Assembly: GCA_011524615.1 (NCBI GenBank)
Contig: WTJZ01000263.1
Coordinates: forward strand, 1-12,736
Direction of reading: 5' to 3'
Origin: Akkermansiaceae bacterium
GTDB taxonomy: Bacteria > Verrucomicrobiota > Verrucomicrobiia > Verrucomicrobiales > Akkermansiaceae
DNA: 12,736 nt
The translations under genes and the position numbers were made by a program. The notes beneath the pieces were generated by a model. It had not been told where the DNA came from. It searched no databases and was given only the letters and a program-made list of their open reading frames with translations. Of this stretch, positions 6,257 through 12,461 are shown piece by piece (position 1 is the stretch's first letter; each line of letters opens with the position of its first letter).

Positions 6257-6934
6257 ATGAAAAACACTATTATCTTAACTAGTCTCTTAGCTGCAGCGTT
6301 CTCTAATGCTGCGACAATCACTTGGTCCTCAGTGCAAACCATCACTGGTGATACTTCAGAAATCATCGATTCTGGCGAAGACTCTTCTATCAACAATGTC
6401 ACGATATTTGACCTGAATGGGTATTCTAGCACAACAAGCCCTGTCAGTGATCTCACCACCGCAGGCTCAGACCTTACGACCGTATCTGGTTCTTTTACCT
6501 CAGCAGATTATGCGAGTGCCCTCGATAGCTTCGACTACGACTTTGTCGACATTCTCTCATCAGGTCTAGTGGCAGGAGAGACATACTACATTCAGTTTTT
6601 CTACATGGATGAACGTCATGCTGCCTATGACAACCGAACGATGACCCTAGGAGACGGGAATGGCAATGAGGCTACCCTAAACTCAGATGGTGAATACGTC
6701 ATCGGTCAATTCACAGCGGACGGCACCTCTCAGACATTAACGATTGAAGGCGGATACACCTACAACTCAGACCCGTTGGAGGCACACTTAAATATGATCG
6801 TCTTCTCTACCACGGCCACCACTGCTCCCGGCATTGGGACGAATGAAAACCAAGGTACCAATGTACCAGAACCGAGCACCATTCTCTTGAGTGGTCTCGC
6901 TGGAGTCGCTCTCTTAGGTCGCCGTAAGCGCTAA
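6257..6934 (+). CDS. PEP-CTERM sorting-domain protein
   Basis: The 225-residue product has a signal peptide (residues 1 to about 18, cleavage near SNA-ATITW). A Thr/Ser/Asp-rich, probably beta-sandwich body follows, and then a C-terminal tripartite sorting signal (203-225): the VPEP motif, a hydrophobic helix, and the basic tail GRRKR. PEP-CTERM signals are recognised by exosortase, which processes proteins for export to the surface or into extracellular matrix. The body contains GLVAGETYYIQFFYMD (about 115-130) and YVIGQFTADGTSQTL, a pattern I associate with Verrucomicrobiota PEP-CTERM proteins. I recognise no enzymatic motif. No exosortase is present here, so sorting must rely on one encoded elsewhere. 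A hairpin terminator follows directly. Confidence 0.88.
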   Translation: MKNTIILTSLLAAAFSNAATITWSSVQTITGDTSEIIDSGEDSSINNVTIFDLNGYSSTTSPVSDLTTAGSDLTTVSGSFTSADYASALDSFDYDFVDILSSGLVAGETYYIQFFYMDERHAAYDNRTMTLGDGNGNEATLNSDGEYVIGQFTADGTSQTLTIEGGYTYNSDPLEAHLNMIVFSTTATTAPGIGTNENQGTNVPEPSTILLSGLAGVALLGRRKR

Positions 6935-6941
6935 TAGAAGC

Positions 6942-6975
6942 GCATCCCATCCTAGAGTATTCGAGAGTGGGATGC
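6942..6975. terminator. Hairpin between convergent genes, likely bidirectional terminator
   Basis: Arms GCATCCCA (6942-6949) and TGGGATGC (6968-6975) are perfect, and the 18-nt interior can pair further around a GTAT loop. It lies between the stop of the PEP-CTERM gene (6934) and the stop of the convergent YjbQ-family gene (7027). There is no good T-tract on either strand, so it may be only partly efficient or act by blocking convergent transcription. Confidence 0.6.
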
Positions 6976-7026
6976 CTAAAACAACACCTACTCAGAGGAG
7001 GCCCTCCTCCTCTCGGCGTAGACGGT

Positions 7027-7437
7027 CTATTCTCCGATGACAGAGACAATAATGGAGCGACGATGTGGAGCTCGGCGATGCTCAAAGAGGTAGACCGACT
7101 GCCAAGTCCCCAACATCAAACTCCCTTGGATAATCGGGATCGTCGTACTAGGGTTCGTCAGTACCATCTTAATGTGGCTCGGCATATCATCAGGCCCTTC
7201 ATCTGTATGGATGAAGTATGGAGTATCCTCTGGAACCAACTTATCAAAGTAAGCCTCAAGGTCTTGTCGAGAGCGTGGGTCACCATTCTCCATCAACACG
7301 AGAGAACATGATGTGTGACGGGTAAAGACACAACACTGGCCATCTGTGATCCCACAGCTATCCACGAAGTTCTCAATCTCACGTGTAATATCGTACGTGC
7401 CCTTCCCATGAGTATTGATCTGAAAGATATGATGCAT
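7027..7437 (-). CDS. yjbQ: YjbQ/UPF0047 family protein (secondary thiamine-phosphate synthase type)
   Basis: The 136-residue product has the conserved family blocks in order: FTRHTSCSLVLMEN (about 38-51; family HTS/NE motif), FIHTDEGPDDMPSHIK (about 75-90), and the C-terminal GSLMLGTWQSVYLFEHR followed by basic residues. The length is normal for this small compact family. Members such as E. coli YjbQ have weak thiamine-phosphate synthase activity, but the physiological role is unsettled. The conserved His and Glu residues suggest a metal or catalytic site. It is transcribed alone, convergent with the PEP-CTERM gene. ATG 7437 directly begins the family's usual N-terminus, and no Shine-Dalgarno sequence is seen. 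Confidence 0.9.
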   Translation of the reverse strand: MHHIFQINTHGKGTYDITREIENFVDSCGITDGQCCVFTRHTSCSLVLMENGDPRSRQDLEAYFDKLVPEDTPYFIHTDEGPDDMPSHIKMVLTNPSTTIPIIQGSLMLGTWQSVYLFEHRRAPHRRSIIVSVIGE

Positions 7438-7646
7438 ACCTATGAATTAAGCCGAATCATCACGAGACAAAAGACTTTTTCTCATCACTCTTGCACGCTC
7501 TGAACCTCACTTATACCAAAACAAATCGTATCATCCATCCACTGTAATAAGCATCGGTATGCAAGGCAGTATTCTTCCCTTCTCAGTTCCTTGCTATACT
7601 CGAGGTGTACAGAGGCGTGAAAAGGCAAGACAAGCTGCCAAAGGTC

Positions 7647-7660
7647 TGATACTATTATCA
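7647..7660. promoter_or_regulatory. Small dyad adjoining toxin-antitoxin start, possible autoregulatory site
   Basis: Arms TGATA and TATCA are separated by 4 nt and end one base before the antitoxin ATG. Toxin-antitoxin complexes commonly repress their own promoters at such dyads. The arms are short, however, and this antitoxin has no obvious DNA-binding domain, so this is tentative. A TATACT at about 7594 could be the -10 element. Confidence 0.25.
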
Positions 7661-7661
7661 C

Positions 7662-7883
7662 ATGACAGCTTTACAACTTATTGATAATATCATGCAACTG
7701 CCTAGAGCTGACCGTTCTTACTTGGCCTCCAAGATTATTGAGAGCTTAGACAAAGATGAGGAGCTGAGTGATGATTGGGTCAAGGAACTCGACCTCCGAG
7801 TAGAAAAGTGGCAGTCTGGCGAAAGCAAATCAATCAGAGGAGTTGACTTGCATGCCGAAATGAAAACACGCCTCTCGTTGTAA
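7662..7883 (+). CDS. Addiction-module antitoxin (unstable antitoxin family)
   Basis: This short acidic protein of 73 residues is patterned like the putative addiction module component family (Pfam Unstab_antitox, TIGR02574). It has an N-terminal helix LQLIDNIMQLPRADRSYLASKIIESLD, a central acidic helix with DDWVKELDLRVEKWQSGE, and a C-terminal segment VDLHAEM before the end. Members bind and neutralise the ParE/RelE-type toxin encoded immediately downstream. The stop codon overlaps the toxin ATG by one base (TAATG), which ensures coupled translation. Family assignment rests on pattern and on the neighbour. Confidence 0.85.
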   Translation: MTALQLIDNIMQLPRADRSYLASKIIESLDKDEELSDDWVKELDLRVEKWQSGESKSIRGVDLHAEMKTRLSL

Positions 7884-8164
7884 TGGACGTTGAATATACA
7901 GCTGAAGCGCGGCTGGATGTCTTAAATGCGTTAGACTATTATGAAGAACAGCAAAAAGCATTAGCCGTAGACTTCTACAATGAGTTAATTGCTACGGAAG
8001 AGGCCATTAGAGATATGCCAGATTTTTGGCATCTCGTAGGCAAGAAGTATCGGAGAAAGCACTTAAAACGTTACCCCTACAGTATAGTGTATCTAACCCG
8101 TCCAGACCAAATTTTAATTGTGGCAGTAGCCCATAGCAGTAGAAAACCAAATTACTGGCGCTAA
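7883..8164 (+). CDS. ParE/RelE-superfamily toxin
   Basis: The 93-residue product has the compact fold pattern of type II ParE/RelE toxins. It has an N-terminal strand and helix VEYTAEARLDVLNALDYYEE, a second helix DFYNELIATEEAIRDMP, and the C-terminal strands with KYRRKHLKRYPYSIVYL and ILIVAVAHSSRKPNYWR. The A-HSSRKPNYW ending is typical of the ParE-like subgroup paired with Unstab_antitox antitoxins. The target (gyrase, as in ParE, or ribosome-bound mRNA, as in RelE) cannot be told from sequence alone. It overlaps the antitoxin gene by one base. A weak hairpin (GCGCT, 7 nt, AGCGC; 8158-8174) straddles its stop. Confidence 0.88.
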   Translation: MDVEYTAEARLDVLNALDYYEEQQKALAVDFYNELIATEEAIRDMPDFWHLVGKKYRRKHLKRYPYSIVYLTRPDQILIVAVAHSSRKPNYWR

Positions 8165-8267
8165 GGCTCAGCGCAAACATGGGCTCCTAATGATCGATAC
8201 CAAGATCACACATACGAAGCATGCATGACACCCATATGCTTATCTTCTGTAACCAAACAAATGCCCC

Positions 8268-8621
8268 TTAAGAAGACAAATCGAGGATAATCTGCCCCGC
8301 ACAGAGCATGACACCTCCTGAGACCCACAGCGTATTAACCAGCTTTGACTTCTCGCACCACAGCTGAGCATTAACCTCCCGCGAGGTCTTAAAGTTTGAT
8401 CGTAGACCGATCACCATGCGGCACACTTCCGCTCCAGCGGCTGCACCGAGCAGCAAGAGTGCTATAATAGTAAGAACTCTCGGGCAGGTCTCCATCTGAT
8501 CAAGGGCGAACGTTCTGACCAACGAGCCAGAATGCTTCTTCTGCGTCATCATACGCCCAAAGTGATAACAGGCAACGGCCCCAATCAAAAAGGAGCTACG
8601 GTCTAAGATCGTCTGTCTCAT
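8268..8621 (-). CDS. Small hypothetical membrane protein
   Basis: I do not recognise this 117-residue product. Visible are two or three hydrophobic segments: FLIGAVACYHFGRM (weak, about 11-24), VLTIIALLLLGAAAGAEV (about 49-66), and VNTLWVSGGVMLCAGQIIL (about 94-112). A loop of mixed charge separates the last two. It lies downstream of the peroxiredoxin gene, behind a terminator, so it may have its own promoter. ATG 8621 is the first ATG in a frame with no obvious alternative. Coding status rests on frame length and the coherent membrane pattern. Confidence 0.65.
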   Translation of the reverse strand: MRQTILDRSSFLIGAVACYHFGRMMTQKKHSGSLVRTFALDQMETCPRVLTIIALLLLGAAAGAEVCRMVIGLRSNFKTSREVNAQLWCEKSKLVNTLWVSGGVMLCAGQIILDLSS

Positions 8622-8630
8622 TCCAGTGAG

Positions 8631-8663
8631 AAAAGCGCCGCTGCTTCTCTAAGAAAGAGCGGC
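8631..8663 (-). terminator. Intrinsic terminator of peroxiredoxin gene
   Basis: On the minus strand, arms GCCGCT (8663-8658) and AGCGGC (8642-8637) close a stem whose interior pairs further (TTCT with AGAA). GC and a TTTT run at 8634-8631 follow. It begins 12 bp after the peroxiredoxin stop and ends before the start of the small membrane protein gene. Confidence 0.65.
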
Positions 8664-8674
8664 ACTGATGGAGC

Positions 8675-9160
8675 TTATGCGAGAGCAGCCTTCACCTTAG
8701 CGAAGTCAGGGAGGTCTTTCGGGTGATCATTCACCTCTGCATAGAGCACCTTACCATCTTGACCGATGACGAATGCGGAACGCTTTGGTACACCGCCCAT
8801 GATCAAGTTCTTCTCAGGGAGGAATTGCTCGTAAGCGATCCCGTATGCTTCCGCGACCTGGTGTTGGTAATCACTGAGGAGCGGTAATGAGATCCCCTCC
8901 TTCTCGGCCCATGCAGATTGCGCGAATGGGCTATCACCAGAGATGCCCACGACCGTCGCGCCGAGTTCCTTATATTCGCCTAGGCCTTGTGAGACATCAC
9001 AGAACTCCTCGGTACAGACAGAGGTAAATGCCATCGGGACAAAGAGGAGTACCACCTTAGAGTCCTTGAGAGCCTCTGAGAGGGTGAAGAGCTCAGGTCC
9101 GTTTTCACCTAAGGTGACGAGAGTAAAGTCAGGAGCGGTATCGCCAGTAGTAATTGCCAT
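8675..9160 (-). CDS. Peroxiredoxin, BCP/AhpC-TSA family
   Basis: This is a thiol peroxidase that reduces hydrogen peroxide and organic peroxides in the cytoplasm. Seen in the 161-residue product: the N-terminal GDTAPDFTL typical of the family, the peroxidatic site VPMAFTSVCTEEFC with the peroxidatic Cys in TSVCT, and a second Cys five residues later. This C-x4-C spacing matches bacterioferritin-comigratory-protein type enzymes that form an intramolecular disulfide. The later RSAFVIGQDGKVLYAEV is the usual Arg-containing strand region. I chose ATG 9160 because it gives the standard family start (MAITTGD). An in-frame GTG at 9178 would add six unlikely residues. It lies 56 bp downstream of the hydrolase gene and has its own terminator. 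Confidence 0.92.
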   Translation of the reverse strand: MAITTGDTAPDFTLVTLGENGPELFTLSEALKDSKVVLLFVPMAFTSVCTEEFCDVSQGLGEYKELGATVVGISGDSPFAQSAWAEKEGISLPLLSDYQHQVAEAYGIAYEQFLPEKNLIMGGVPKRSAFVIGQDGKVLYAEVNDHPKDLPDFAKVKAALA

Positions 9161-9216
9161 AATAAATTGGGGTTCCACATTACCATATAAGAGATAGGCG
9201 CACCCTCAAGCCAAAA

Positions 9217-10017
9217 TCACTGCTCCAAAAAGGCGAAGAGACTCTCCCACACCTCCTCTAGGTTCTGTTCCCAGACCGTATTATGTGTCGCGTCAGGGAT
9301 CACATGCCTCTCATGCTGGCCCTGATGGGCGGCGATGAGCTTCTTACTATGGTTCGGGTGAATGATCTCATCGTGCTCAGCGTGAATAATGAAGAGCGGC
9401 TTGTCGAGAGTGCGAGCCCGCGCTTCACTATCAAAGCGGTCAAAGGGTAAGAGCCGCACATGCGTTCGTACCGTAAAGGCAGAGGCAAAGGGACAGTCCA
9501 ATATAACCGCTCTTGCCGGGACACGTTCTGCAAGCCCCATCGCCACTCCACTCCCGATCGAGCGCCCCCAGATCAGGATCTGCTCTGGTCGATACCCCAT
9601 TTTGAGAGCCTCTTGGTAGGCCATCTCAGCCGCGTCGATCGTCGACGCCTCCGTCGGCTTGCCCCCCGAGAGCCCGTAATCAGGATAATCAATCGCTAAT
9701 ACCGAGACCCCATGGCGCAGCTGCTCATACGTAATCGGGTAAATCGTACCTAGATCTGAGGCATTCCCATGCAGGTAGAGCGCGAGATACTTTTCATTCG
9801 GCGCCTGATGGAACGTCATGGCGAGGCGTTCCCCATCCTCTTGGGGTAAAAAACGTAGCCCACGTAGACTCTCATCATACGAGCACCCTCGGTATGGAAA
9901 AATCAACAGGTAGGAAAAGCAACCTCCCATAACCAGTAAGACCACATAAATGATCACAGGTAGACGGATGAGACGCCACCAGGAAAACTTACCGATTACC
10001 AACTGCTGCCAATTCAT
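9217..10017 (-). CDS. Membrane-anchored alpha/beta hydrolase
   Basis: The 266-residue product has one N-terminal membrane anchor (about 18-40, LPVIIYVVLLVMGG...) followed by an alpha/beta hydrolase domain. Visible elements are the oxyanion region LYLHGNASDLG (81-91), the nucleophile elbow GRSIGSG with Ser153, the acid Asp216 in HAEHDEI, and His245 in DATHNTVWE. This resembles the Bem46/ABHD13/ABHD17 group of serine hydrolases, whose bacterial members have poorly defined substrates (esters, thioesters or peptides). It lies 61 bp downstream of the DUF3592-like gene and upstream of the peroxiredoxin gene, all on one strand, so a loose operon is possible. Confidence 0.88.
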   Translation of the reverse strand: MNWQQLVIGKFSWWRLIRLPVIIYVVLLVMGGCFSYLLIFPYRGCSYDESLRGLRFLPQEDGERLAMTFHQAPNEKYLALYLHGNASDLGTIYPITYEQLRHGVSVLAIDYPDYGLSGGKPTEASTIDAAEMAYQEALKMGYRPEQILIWGRSIGSGVAMGLAERVPARAVILDCPFASAFTVRTHVRLLPFDRFDSEARARTLDKPLFIIHAEHDEIIHPNHSKKLIAAHQGQHERHVIPDATHNTVWEQNLEEVWESLFAFLEQ

Positions 10018-10078
10018 AGCATAGTCTTACCCTAAGACACTCATCGAAGACAAGCCCTCTTGTAGCGGTCATGACGAC

Positions 10079-10549
10079 CTATCTCTTATATGCACCGTAG
10101 AGTACCCCAATCCCTCCGACAAAGAAGAGAGCTGGGAACCAGATCGTGTAGAGAGCAGCCTTGGTATCATGCTTCAGGATAGCGACTGTTGGCTCCTGCG
10201 GATTCACCCAACAGGTCGTCCACTCTCCAGCGGTAAAGTCCGCCATAGCCTCCTCTGCCTTCTTGCGCTCCTTAGCCCACTTCAGCCCTCTGCGAGAGAG
10301 CAGCTCTGAGGTATAGCGCTGTCCGTCATATTCGTACCCGAACAAGACCCCAGCCGCATAATCCACAGGTACATGCTCTCCTATCTGACGCTCTCGGATC
10401 TCGGTCTCTAGGATCATTGCAGGACACTCATCCCATGAGCGCGTCTCCATAGCCCCATTATAGCTCTTCACCATCGCCCACATGAAGAACCCTCCAATGA
10501 AGATAAGAACAACGCTAACCAGTGTGAAGAAGATACGCTTAACGATCAT
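10079..10549 (-). CDS. DUF3592-like membrane protein
   Basis: The 156-residue product has an N-terminal transmembrane helix (about 6-26), a soluble beta-rich central part and a C-terminal helix (about 132-152). The centre reads SWDECPAMILETEIRE (38-53), FGYEYDGQRYTSE (70-82) and WTTCWVNPQEPTVAIL (110-125). These are the hallmark blocks of DUF3592 domains (pattern W-x-x-TxG-x-V, Y-x-y-x-G-x-x-Y, and V-Y-Y-n-P-x-x-p). The function of DUF3592 is unknown. It appears to be the first gene of the minus-strand group leading into the alpha/beta hydrolase. Its upstream gap holds the repeat-rich region. Confidence 0.82.
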   Translation of the reverse strand: MIVKRIFFTLVSVVLIFIGGFFMWAMVKSYNGAMETRSWDECPAMILETEIRERQIGEHVPVDYAAGVLFGYEYDGQRYTSELLSRRGLKWAKERKKAEEAMADFTAGEWTTCWVNPQEPTVAILKHDTKAALYTIWFPALFFVGGIGVLYGAYKR

Positions 10550-10635
10550 ACTGATGTACTCTCACGCTAGGACTCGCCCGCGCAACTCTTTTTTCTCATG
10601 ATTGGTCGAGCGGACACCTCAGCGTCCTAAACTTC

Positions 10636-10655
10636 AGCGGACTAATATCCTGACG
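10636..10655 (+). repeat. Degenerate direct repeat, copy 1
   Basis: AGCGGA, 2 nt, AATATCC, then tGaCG. It matches copy 2 at 10815-10835 apart from one inserted base and a few substitutions. The downstream part CGCGCATC recurs inverted at 11063-11070. Confidence 0.5.
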
Positions 10656-10717
10656 CGCATCCAATTTTGTAAAAAGTCGGACTCACAAAGTCTCCATTCA
10701 ACTCTCTAATTCCATTC

Positions 10718-10740
10718 ACCCAGCCCTGATAAGGGCGGGT
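10718..10740. repeat. Hairpin ACCC-A-GCCCT / AGGGC-GGGT
   Basis: Stem GCCCT-GATA-AGGGC is extended by ACCC with GGGT around one bulged A. The tetraloop is GATA. It lies 9 bp before the large hairpin and is probably part of the same repeat unit. Confidence 0.55.
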
Positions 10741-10749
10741 CGATTCCAG

Positions 10750-10810
10750 CATAGGCCGCAGGGATGGCTTGGTCGCCAAAGGCGACCAAGCTGCATCCTG
10801 GAGGCCTATG
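10750..10810. repeat. 61-nt near-perfect long hairpin
   Basis: Innermost, GCTTGGTCGCC and GGCGACCAAGC pair perfectly over 11 bp around an AAA loop. A second block pairs CAG(g)GATG with CATCCTG. The outermost block pairs CATAGGCC with GGCCTATG. Only small bulges separate the blocks, so nearly the whole 61 nt folds on itself on either strand. There is no T-tract and no adjacent gene end, so it is not a standard terminator. It looks like a REP/MITE-type palindrome. Confidence 0.75.
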
Positions 10811-10814
10811 TTTA

Positions 10815-10835
10815 AGCGGAGCCAATATCCCGCCG
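10815..10835 (+). repeat. Degenerate direct repeat, copy 2
   Basis: AGCGGA, 3 nt, AATATCC, then cGcCG. It is the partner of the copy at 10636-10655 and lies directly after the long hairpin. It runs into CGAACGTA (10834-10841), which recurs inverted at 10953-10960. Confidence 0.5.
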
Positions 10836-10847
10836 AACGTAACGCCT

Positions 10848-10874
10848 CGCCTCTTTCTCACGCTGAGAGAGGCG
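10848..10874. repeat. Hairpin CGCCTCT / AGAGGCG
   Basis: Outer arms of 7 bp pair perfectly and an inner CTCA pairs with TGAG around a CGC loop, with two bulged T residues on one side. It is the third stem-loop in the same gap. Confidence 0.5.
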
Positions 10875-11118
10875 GAGCGGGATCAGGATCGCCTGTGGGC
10901 GCGCCTCCCCTTAAGTTGCGCTTCTGCTGGCGTTAGGAAAAGATCGATACGCTACGTTCGACGCTTATCTCCCTCGCTCCTAACCCAACCCTCCGTGAGA
11001 TTAGTGGACTTCTTTTTACGATTCAACGCAATCAGATGCGCTACCCTATTTTCACAAAACTTGATGCGCGGTAGTATATCTATCAACCCGCAAGACACTT
11101 TAACCGTACTCGCAAGAA

Positions 11119-12450
11119 TTATTTCTGGTAGAGCTCCTCCCCTTCAGATCTCGCCACCACGGAGGCAGCACAAGAGTCGCCAAAGACATTCACCGCCGTA
11201 CGACACATATCCAGAGGACGGTCAACCGCTAGCAAGGCCACAAAGGCAGCCTCCGCTCCCGGGATATTAGAACTCTTCAGGATGAGCATAATCGCCACCA
11301 GACTAGCTGAGGGAATCCCGGCCACACCGACCGAAGTCAACAGCGCCGCGACTACCACCCCCAGCTGAGCGACGAAGCTGAGCTCCACGCCCATCACCTG
11401 CGCGACGAACATCACCGCCACACACTCATAGAGAGCCGTCCCATCCATGTTCACCGTCGCCCCCAGAGGAATAGTAAAGCTCGACACCCGCTTAGACACC
11501 CCCGCATTCTCCTGTATCCCCCTCATCGTTAGAGGCAGCGTGGCAGAAGATGAAGCCGTCGAGAAGGCCGTCAAAAGCGCTGTTCTCATCGCCTTAAAGT
11601 GGTCCAGCGGATTCACCTTAGCCAAGAAATAGAGCAAGGCCGGGAGCACCACAAACATGTGAAGCAATAAGGCCGCGAGAACCGTGAAGAAGTACTTACC
11701 AAGCTTAATAAACAGCTCCCCCCCACTCTCGTAAACAACGGGTAAGATCAAGGCATACACCCCAAATGGTGCCGTCTTCATGATCCACTGCGTAATCAGA
11801 ATCACAGCCTCATTCAGCCCCGCGAAGGTGTCGGCCAAACTCGTCCCATATCCCTCAGGCAACTTAGTAATCGCGAGGGCCAATAGAATCGAAAAGGTAA
11901 TCAGCCCCAGCATCTGACCATTATTAGAGGCCGCAGAGAGGACATTCGTCGGGAACATCTGTCGGAAGAGGTTCTTCACCAAGTCAAGACTAGAGCGCTC
12001 AGAGTTCTCCGCAGCGGTCGCGATCTTGCCCCCAAACTTTTCCCCATTATCGGCTGCCTCCTGCAAAAAGGCCTCTTGGATCAACTGACTGGGCTCACCG
12101 TTCTCTAAGCCCGGAGCGACCACATTGACTAAGACGAGCCCCACAATGATCGCTAACGCTGTCGACAGGGTATAGAACCCGACCGTCTTAGCCCCTAATC
12201 GTGCGAAGCCCTCAACCCCTCTGAGGGTGGCGATCCCAGCGACGACAGAAGTCACGATCAGAGGTACAATAACCATCTTGAGCGCGCGAATGAAGAGCTC
12301 TCCAATAAAGCGGGCGATATCAATCACCCCCACGACCGTCGTACGTGCAGCCTCTGTCTCAAAGGTATCTGTTAAGAAGCGGAGTAAGAGTGCGGTAACG
12401 GTCGCCAAGACCAACGCAATGAGAATGGTCCAGTGACCGCCTTTTTTCAT
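11119..12450 (-). CDS. Dicarboxylate/amino acid:cation symporter (DAACS/SDF family, Glt-like)
   Basis: This inner-membrane transporter takes up acidic amino acids or C4-dicarboxylates with Na+ or H+. The 443-residue product has the expected multi-helix pattern and the family's core motifs: the serine-rich hairpin tip STASSSATLPLT (297-308), the NMDGT motif (334-338), the second hairpin VGVAGIPSASLV (374-385), and the substrate site DRPLDMCRTAVNVFGD (410-425). Arg417 corresponds to Arg397 of archaeal GltPh, which holds the substrate's side-chain carboxylate. This favours aspartate/glutamate or dicarboxylates over neutral amino acids. A long hydrophilic insert lies at about 111-165. The ATG is 11 bp after the TPR gene stop, so the two are probably co-transcribed. 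No Shine-Dalgarno sequence is present. Confidence 0.95.
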   Translation of the reverse strand: MKKGGHWTILIALVLATVTALLLRFLTDTFETEAARTTVVGVIDIARFIGELFIRALKMVIVPLIVTSVVAGIATLRGVEGFARLGAKTVGFYTLSTALAIIVGLVLVNVVAPGLENGEPSQLIQEAFLQEAADNGEKFGGKIATAAENSERSSLDLVKNLFRQMFPTNVLSAASNNGQMLGLITFSILLALAITKLPEGYGTSLADTFAGLNEAVILITQWIMKTAPFGVYALILPVVYESGGELFIKLGKYFFTVLAALLLHMFVVLPALLYFLAKVNPLDHFKAMRTALLTAFSTASSSATLPLTMRGIQENAGVSKRVSSFTIPLGATVNMDGTALYECVAVMFVAQVMGVELSFVAQLGVVVAALLTSVGVAGIPSASLVAIMLILKSSNIPGAEAAFVALLAVDRPLDMCRTAVNVFGDSCAASVVARSEGEELYQK

Positions 12451-12461
12451 ATATTTAATGA

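Larger units (their letters stand above)
10654..11070. repeat. Imperfect inverted repeat pair bounding the palindrome-rich region
   Basis: Left arm 10654-10670 reads CGCGCATC-caa-TTTTGT. The reverse complement of 11054-11070 reads CGCGCATC-aag-TTTTGT, so 15 of 17 positions match with identical spacing. Weaker similarity extends outwards (aATATcCT against gATATaCT) and inwards into the A-run. The span between the outer ends is about 417 bp and holds all three hairpins. This is compatible with terminal inverted repeats of a small decayed element, but no target-site duplication was identified. Confidence 0.45.
10550..11118. other. Non-coding, repeat- and hairpin-rich intergenic region
   Basis: Between the start of the DUF3592-like gene and the stop of the symporter gene lie 569 bp with no frame I believe. 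The only long frame (10764-11270, +) starts inside a hairpin and runs into the symporter antisense. The stretch is dense in structure: hairpins at 10718-10740, 10750-10810 and 10848-10874, a direct repeat (10636 and 10815), and several inverted pairs ending with 10654/11070. It resembles an accumulation of palindromic intergenic repeats or a non-autonomous element. The promoter of the DUF3592-like gene should lie at its left end. Confidence 0.6.

Noticed and set aside
6967..7311. 114-codon plus-strand frame
   Set aside because: It lies antisense to the well-conserved YjbQ-family gene and starts within the terminator hairpin; no domain is recognisable.
8158..8174. GCGCT-N7-AGCGC hairpin at the toxin stop codon
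   Set aside because: The 5-bp stem with a 7-nt loop and no T-tract could easily occur by chance; it is mentioned only under the toxin.
9161..9178. GTG start extending the peroxiredoxin by six residues
   Set aside because: Peroxiredoxins of this type begin directly with the GDTAPDF strand. ATG 9160 gives the standard N-terminus.
10636..11085. CRISPR array or tRNA/rRNA in the repeat-rich gap
   Set aside because: The repeats are two degenerate direct copies and assorted inverted pairs, not regularly spaced identical repeats. No cloverleaf or conserved rRNA segment was recognised.
10764..11270. 168-codon plus-strand frame
   Set aside because: It begins inside a perfect hairpin, crosses the repeat region, has no recognisable domain, and ends antisense to the conserved C-terminus of the symporter. 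It is probably an accident of GC-rich palindromic DNA.
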